The notes below the pieces were generated by a model that worked only from the letters and a program-made list of their open reading frames with translations, searched no databases and was not told where the DNA came from. A DNA stretch of 38,001 nucleotides, taken from the NCBI GenBank assembly GCA_902776455.1, contig CACYQI010000041.1:14842-52842 (forward strand), read 5' to 3'. Shown here piece by piece: positions 33,182-38,001 of the stretch (position 1 is the stretch's first letter; the number at the start of each line of letters is the position of its first letter). Made by a program: the position numbers and the translations under genes. This DNA is from an uncultured Bacteroidales bacterium. Its GTDB lineage: Bacteria; Bacteroidota; Bacteroidia; Bacteroidales; Bacteroidaceae.

Positions 33182-34954
33182 CTACGCTTCGCGCTCAATC
33201 CAAGCCAGCGTGTCGCCGCGGCGGACGTAAGAGGCTTTCTTGGCCGATATATCGACGAGACGGCCGCCGATGCCTGCCGGGATGGGGATGAACTCGCCCC
33301 ATGTGGCCTGCACGTAGCAGAGGATGTCGCCGTCCTTATACTGCTGACCAACAGATGGTTCGAGGCAAGGAATACCCTCGCCGTCGCCCTTGAACTCGTA
33401 GAACACCTGTCCATCGACGGGGCTGACCACGGCGTCGGCCTTCGCGTGCTTAAAGGCTGCCAGTTCCTCGGGCTTGAGCGAAGCGCCAATCTTGGCTTCC
33501 TTGGCCTTCTGCAGGTCGCTGAGGAAGTTCTTCTTGGCCTGTCCGCTCTTGAAGTTGCGGTACTGTTCGGGGTGCATGGCCAGCTCGAACAGCTCTTCGT
33601 CGTCCTGTCCGCAGTCCCAGCCGTTCTCCTTCATCTCCTTGCGGAAGTCGTCGAGCGCGTTGGGATAGAGCGTGTGCGGGTCGGTGTCGGTGAACTCCTT
33701 GCCCTTCTGTTTGGCAAGTTCCACCAGCTCGGGAGCGATGGTGCCGGGCACCTTGCCGCTCTTGCCCAGGATCATGCCCCACATGGCGTCGTCCATCATC
33801 ACGAAGCGGCCCTTGCCCTGAGCCATGGTGAGCAGGTTCATCAGGGCGATGTTCTTGGTGTATTGGCTGAAGGGCGTCACCAATGGAGGATAGCCTACCA
33901 TCGGCCATACGTACTCCACTTCGTTGAAGAGGGCCACGAGCATGTCGTCGGTGTTCAGTTCGGGTTCACCCTTCTGCTTGCGCAGACTGTTGATGGCAGC
34001 CTGAATGCCGCCGAGGTCGGCCATCATGGAACCCATCATGCCGCCGGGCAGACCGCTACCGAGCAGCAGGCTCGACATGTGTTTGTTCGCGGGGTTGATG
34101 AAGTAGCCCAGCCAGTCGTCGATGAACTCTTGCGTTAGCGAGCGGGCCTTCATGTAGGCGTTCATGTTGATTTCAGGCACGTCGAAGCCTTCGTTCTTCA
34201 GCATCGACTGTACAGAAATGATGTCGGGATGCACCTTGCCCCAAGAAAGGGGTTCGATGGCAGTATCGATGATGTCGGCGCCGTTGTTGCAGACCTCGAG
34301 GATGCTGGCCATGGAGAGACCGGGACCGCTGTGGCCGTGGTATTGTATGATGATGTAGGGATGGTTCTTCTTTATCATGCCTGTCAGCTTACCGAGCATG
34401 GCGGGCTGACCGATGCCGGCCATGTCCTTGAGGCAAATCTCAGCAGCACCGGCGGCTATCAACTTGTCGGCGATGTCGGAGTAGTACTCGGCCGTATGGA
34501 TGGGGCTTGTAGTGATGCACAGGGTAGCCTGCGGTATCATGCCGCCTTCCTTGGCCCACTTGATGCTCGGGATGATGTTGCGCACGTCGTTCAGGCCGCA
34601 GAAGATGCGGGTGATGTCGGTGCCTTGCTTCTTCTTCACCTTGTACATGAGCTGGCGCACATCGTCGGGCACGGGGTACATACGAAGGGCATTGAGGCCA
34701 CGGTCGAGCATGTGGGTCTTGATGCCCACCTCGTTGAAAGGCTTACAGAAGGCGCGTACGGCCTCGTTGGGGTTCTCGCCTGCCAGGAGGTTCACCTGTT
34801 CGAAGGCGCCGCCATTGGTTTCCACACGGTCGAAGCACCCCATCTCGATGATGACGGGCGCGATGCGTGCCAACTGATCTTTGCGCGGCTGGAACTTGCC
34901 GCTGCTCTGCCACATGTCTCTATATACGAGACTGAATCTTACTTTCTTCTTCAT
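33182..34954 (-). CDS. Carboxyltransferase: pyruvate carboxylase subunit B / oxaloacetate decarboxylase alpha type
   Basis: The 590-residue protein carries a conserved-carboxyltransferase (HMGL-like TIM barrel) domain (about 1-300, 'FSLVYRDMWQSSGKF') with the carboxylated-lysine motif KDMAG (Lys176) and the metal-binding YHGHSGPG (His206, His208). A PYC_OADA-type domain follows (about 300-490). The C-terminal 75 residues form a biotinyl/lipoyl-like fold, but the biotin motif AMKM is replaced by ATWG (Trp552 at the Lys position). So this protein cannot be biotinylated there, and a separate carrier protein is probably needed. Bacteroidetes relatives commonly use a separate biotin carrier (from memory). 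The gene is alone here; no other decarboxylase subunit is nearby. Confidence 0.9.
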   Translation of the reverse strand: MKKKVRFSLVYRDMWQSSGKFQPRKDQLARIAPVIIEMGCFDRVETNGGAFEQVNLLAGENPNEAVRAFCKPFNEVGIKTHMLDRGLNALRMYPVPDDVRQLMYKVKKKQGTDITRIFCGLNDVRNIIPSIKWAKEGGMIPQATLCITTSPIHTAEYYSDIADKLIAAGAAEICLKDMAGIGQPAMLGKLTGMIKKNHPYIIIQYHGHSGPGLSMASILEVCNNGADIIDTAIEPLSWGKVHPDIISVQSMLKNEGFDVPEINMNAYMKARSLTQEFIDDWLGYFINPANKHMSSLLLGSGLPGGMMGSMMADLGGIQAAINSLRKQKGEPELNTDDMLVALFNEVEYVWPMVGYPPLVTPFSQYTKNIALMNLLTMAQGKGRFVMMDDAMWGMILGKSGKVPGTIAPELVELAKQKGKEFTDTDPHTLYPNALDDFRKEMKENGWDCGQDDEELFELAMHPEQYRNFKSGQAKKNFLSDLQKAKEAKIGASLKPEELAAFKHAKADAVVSPVDGQVFYEFKGDGEGIPCLEPSVGQQYKDGDILCYVQATWGEFIPIPAGIGGRLVDISAKKASYVRRGDTLAWIEREA

Positions 34955-34999
34955 TTATTTGGTCGTTTGAGAGATTGGTCGTTTAGTCGTTTGAGTTTG

Positions 35000-35007
35000 C
35001 AAAGGTA
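35000..35007 (-). promoter_or_regulatory. -7 box of the carboxyltransferase gene
   Basis: TACCTTTG on the minus strand fits the -7 consensus, 45 bases before the ATG. No TTTG lies 19-21 bases upstream (nearest at 35032-35035, spacing 24), so the -33 box is weak or displaced. The leader contains three 'aaacgac' repeats (about 34959-34995). Confidence 0.5.
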
Positions 35008-35225
35008 CACAAACTTTCCAAAAAAGGAAAGCAAAGTGGCAAGTTTTTTCGCATTAGAGAGCAAAGTGGTAAGAAAGACACAAAAATAATTGTAATTAAG
35101 TAAGGGACAAGGGACAAGTTACTACATCGAAAAACGCTAAACACACGAAACGGAAGGCATGAACATCTGATGCACCTCTACTTATGCGCCTATTATTCGG
35201 CCATTGATTTAAAAATCATAATTGA

Positions 35226-35353
35226 GTCCACCCCGAAAAAGTCCTGTAAGGACTAAAAGCTCTTAGCCCAGGGCATGGCCCTGGACAGCAATCAAGCGGT
35301 TATGCTTCGCTCTGTAAGAGCTAAAGCAGACATCTGGACTTTTTCAAGTGGAC
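35226..35353. repeat. Interspersed element with imperfect terminal inverted repeats
   Basis: The ends gtccaccccgaaaaagtcc (35226-35244) and ggactttttcaagtggac (35336-35353) are near-perfect inverted repeats. Inside are 'ctgtaaggactaaaagc' and 'ctgtaagagctaaagc', a direct repeat, and the palindromic 'cccagggcatggccctgg' (about 35268-35285). Sequences of this pattern are familiar from Bacteroidales intergenic DNA (from memory). A 'tattgatgtccg...cggacagcaata' inverted repeat follows (about 35368-35413). No coding capacity is seen. Confidence 0.55.
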
Positions 35354-35491
35354 ACATAATATTAAATATTGATGTCCGGGGAAAAGCGCCGGCGCTTATT
35401 TAGCGGACAGCAATAATTTTTTTGTCGTAAGGGTTAAAAAATCGGGGATAGTTGCGTATATAATAATAGGACCCACCTCTATATAAGAAAA

Positions 35492-35521
35492 AGGGTGTGC
35501 CCGTTTATTTTGACACACCCT
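35492..35521 (-). terminator. Intrinsic terminator of the F5/8-type-C protein gene
   Basis: On the minus strand the arms agggtgtg and cacaccct (35514-35521 with 35492-35499) form an 8-bp stem with a 14-nt loop, followed by a T-rich tail (complement of 35484-35491). It lies 40 bp downstream of the stop codon, a normal position for a terminator. Confidence 0.7.
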
Positions 35522-35560
35522 CTTGCCTTGCTTCTCAGCGTCAACCGACGCTGTGACGAC

Positions 35561-38001
35561 TTACTTCACCAGGTACTTCTTGCCATTCTTGATGTTGATG
35601 CCCTTTTGCGGCTTGCTCAGGCGCTGACCGGCGAGGTTGTAAATAGAACCCTGTTCCTCCTCAGAGGAGGTTAGGAGGGGGCTAACGCCTGTGATGACAT
35701 CCTCTACGGACATGATGAAAATCTTGACAGGCAGGCTGAGCGAAGCACCATTCCTTGCCGTAGCTGTCATGTACCAGCGGCAAGGAGCAAGAGAACTTGC
35801 GCCCTTCACCAACGCGCCATCCTGAATGATATAGCGATTCGTCAAGGAGGAAGCATCGAGCGTGTTGTATGACCCTGTGAACTCATACTTTGTGCTTGTC
35901 GAAGAGCAGTCAACAGACGCTGTTGTCGTAGGATAGACGGTAACATTCCGGAAGGTGATGGTCTGCTCGCCTGCATTCTTGGCACGGATGAGGTACGGTT
36001 TGTTGGGCGTGGTCATCTGCCCGTTGAAGCCTCTGATGCTAAGGACTGTAAAGTCAACGGTGCCATCATTGTTGTCGTCGTTCTGCACTACGCCGTCAAT
36101 CTCTGCAAGGTCGAAGTCGGCCTTGATGGCATCGTAGCTGGCGGCGAGGGGCAGGTAGAGGGCTTCCCAGTCTCCGCTGAAGGCATGGGTGAACTCTACC
36201 GTCTTTCCGCTTTCTTCCGTTTCGATGCTGAGGGAAGCTGTCTCATCGTTTATGACGTAATTTGGCGATTCCATAACCATAGCCTCTACCACACGGAAAG
36301 TGGAGCCTTCGTCTGTTAGGCTTTTGCTGTCCGACCAGAACTGAAGAGGTCCGCCACTGCCACCTATTTGGTTGATGCTACTATTTTCAGTACCCGTTAC
36401 ACGAAGCACGAAGCCGTCGCCGTTAGGCAACAAATCCCAAATGTAATCGCCAGAGCGCATCACGGCATTATCGTCATCTTTTGTCAGCGTTTCATTCAGA
36501 CCGGTAGTGCGGTTATAAACTTTCACATGATAGGGGTCACCGCCGAAGGCCCACTGATAGGCGGGTGTCGTCAGAGTGGACTCACTGGCGTCCTGTGTGG
36601 GATAGTATGGCTCCGTATCCTGCTTGCTAACGTAGTAGCCGCTGCGGATGTGCATATTGTACCACTTTGCACTGGCCAAAGTCCTTGTAAACTCAAACGG
36701 ACCGTTCCATGTGGCATCGTATGTAACCGTAACATCTTCCGTTATTGTTGTGGGATGCGAACCTATTTCTGTCAAGGTAACGAAGCTGTTGTCCAGTGAA
36801 GCCGGTACTGGAGGCAAAGCACTACCACTGGCCACTTCTTCTGTTGCTGTAGCCACCACATTTCCGTCGAACATCACTTCGTAAGTCACGGTGAAGGTTT
36901 CCGTATTGAACCTTGCCAAAGCCTCTGTCGGGTCGAAGTTTCCTACCTCTTCGATGGTGAACAGGTTGCCGTCGTCGAACCTGTCGGTTAGCGTGCCGTA
37001 ATCATTGATTGCAATGCCAGGATTGCTGTTCACGTTTAATGTGTAGCCTGTTTGGGCAAAGTCGAAGACAAAATGATTGTCGAGCTTGTAGATGTTCATC
37101 TTGTTATCACTGGGCAGTAACGGATAGGCACTTTCGTCGCCATCATTCACAGGAGTGATGAATGCCTTGTCGCGCACACTATATAGATAGTATCCGTCGT
37201 TCTTCTGGATGATGGCGAAGGGACTGGCATCACGAGTTTCATCGAAGGTTGCAGGATAGAGTTGGAACTCAGCAAGGTGACCGTAGCCGCGACCGTTCGT
37301 AGTATTGTTTATGTAGAAGCGGAGGTATCTGTAGCCGTCAGTATTGAAAACGTCTGACGTGCATGTCTCGCCCGAGTGTGTGTATGGTGTTGTAACGACA
37401 GCGAGGCGAGCGCATTCCTCCTTGGAGGCATTGGCGTTGTTTGTTCCATAGACTCCCCATTCCGTTATGTGGTCGTTGGATGCTTGTCGTCTGACAACCT
37501 TAAATACCACGTCGATATCGTCTTGATTCGGCATTTCCACTTGGAAGTAATGCAAACCAGCTTCTACGTCGCCAACACTCCATGTGCTGTGCCAGAAAGT
37601 GCTTGCATCGCCGTCAATCATGGCTGCGAGCGAACCTTCGGTTGGTTCAGTGTTGGGACTGGAGAGCTGGCTTACATTGGTAATGAGCGGATTGTCCGTA
37701 TCCGGAATGACAGGTCTGCATACCCATGGACCTGTAGCAGAGGGGTTGTTGCTGGCCAGATGGTTATCAATCACACCAAGCGTGCCGCGAATCTTATCGC
37801 GTGTATGGATAAGGTATTGCTTGTTGTTGCTGAGTTCACTGAGGTCTTCAATGATTTTGGGAGTATTGTCTATTGCCACAATCAAATCGAAGTATATGTC
37901 TTCGGGGTTGTATGCCTTGCCGTTGACATCTGAGAACTCAATGTTTTTGATGCTGCCCTGTAATGAGGTTGTTACGCTGGAGGCTACTTCGAGGGGCAGG
38001 C
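35561..38001 (-). CDS. Secreted F5/8 type C domain protein with sorting-like tail (5' end outside window)
   Basis: The frame stays open to the right window edge, so the start is missing. The apparent start at 37885 is an internal TTG (Leu), not an initiation codon. Visible are about 812 residues: an N-terminal region, an F5/8-type-C/discoidin-like domain (about 105-255, 'MIDGDASTFWHSTW' and 'GYRYLRFYI'), several beta-rich segments, and a C-terminal module ('WEALYLPLAA' to 'NKPYLIRAKNAG') shared with the protein at 28792. It ends in the common tail YNLAGQRLSKPQKGINIKNG. A linker (35656-35681) reads through a palindromic repeat. Discoidin domains often bind galactose-type glycans. Enzyme domains may lie in the missing N-terminus. 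Confidence 0.85.
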   Translation of the reverse strand, partial: LPLEVASSVTTSLQGSIKNIEFSDVNGKAYNPEDIYFDLIVAIDNTPKIIEDLSELSNNKQYLIHTRDKIRGTLGVIDNHLASNNPSATGPWVCRPVIPDTDNPLITNVSQLSSPNTEPTEGSLAAMIDGDASTFWHSTWSVGDVEAGLHYFQVEMPNQDDIDVVFKVVRRQASNDHITEWGVYGTNNANASKEECARLAVVTTPYTHSGETCTSDVFNTDGYRYLRFYINNTTNGRGYGHLAEFQLYPATFDETRDASPFAIIQKNDGYYLYSVRDKAFITPVNDGDESAYPLLPSDNKMNIYKLDNHFVFDFAQTGYTLNVNSNPGIAINDYGTLTDRFDDGNLFTIEEVGNFDPTEALARFNTETFTVTYEVMFDGNVVATATEEVASGSALPPVPASLDNSFVTLTEIGSHPTTITEDVTVTYDATWNGPFEFTRTLASAKWYNMHIRSGYYVSKQDTEPYYPTQDASESTLTTPAYQWAFGGDPYHVKVYNRTTGLNETLTKDDDNAVMRSGDYIWDLLPNGDGFVLRVTGTENSSINQIGGSGGPLQFWSDSKSLTDEGSTFRVVEAMVMESPNYVINDETASLSIETEESGKTVEFTHAFSGDWEALYLPLAASYDAIKADFDLAEIDGVVQNDDNNDGTVDFTVLSIRGFNGQMTTPNKPYLIRAKNAGEQTITFRNVTVYPTTTASVDCSSTSTKYEFTGSYNTLDASSLTNRYIIQDGALVKGASSLAPCRWYMTATARNGASLSLPVKIFIMSVEDVITGVSPLLTSSEEEQGSIYNLAGQRLSKPQKGINIKNGKKYLVK

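Overview
The window looks like chromosomal DNA of a Prevotellaceae-type Bacteroidales (inference). The reasons are SusC/SusD-like pairs, lipoproteins without strong Shine-Dalgarno sites, promoters of the TTTG / TAnnTTTG type, several secreted proteins ending in the same short 'YNL.GQR...KG(I)...NGKK.LVK' tail, roughly balanced base composition, and intergenic DNA crowded with short palindromic repeats. No tRNA, rRNA, transposase, phage gene or CRISPR array was seen.

Layout. 1-1051 is non-coding and repeat-rich, ending in a good promoter. 1052-5894 (+) is a TolC / membrane-fusion / ABC ATPase / MacB-type permease efflux operon. 5977-11219 (+) continues with two small secreted proteins (one DUF4468-like), a secreted GH43-type glycosidase, a zinc-ribbon membrane protein, an SPFH protein with a C-terminal GYF_2 domain and a small GYF_2 protein. 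11249-13414 (-) is a GH36 alpha-galactosidase. 13415-14617 is non-coding and holds an interspersed element, a 54-bp tandem array and G/C-rich palindromes. 14618-28001 (-) is a six-gene SusC/SusD locus. 28002-28791 is promoter, repeats and a terminator. 28792-32001 (-) is a large modular secreted protein preceded by a long, strongly structured leader. 33182-34954 (-) is a pyruvate carboxylase subunit B / oxaloacetate decarboxylase alpha-type carboxyltransferase. 35561 to the right edge (-) is a secreted F5/8-type-C protein whose start lies outside the window.

How it works together. The SusC/SusD locus encodes no glycosidase. It encodes a SusC channel, a SusD lipoprotein, a HExxH lipoprotein of the substrate-import-associated type, a DUF4302-like lipoprotein, a large acidic secreted protein and a secreted M6 metalloprotease. 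The simplest reading is that it degrades and imports a protein or peptide rather than a glycan (inference). Four secreted proteins share a C-terminal tail that probably directs export or surface attachment.

The items most worth a second look are the proteolytic SusCD locus, the structured RNA at about 32090-32278 with mutually exclusive pairings, the carboxyltransferase whose biotinyl-like domain has Trp where the biotinylated Lys should be, and repeat sequence that has been captured inside reading frames at 6001-6030 and 35656-35681.
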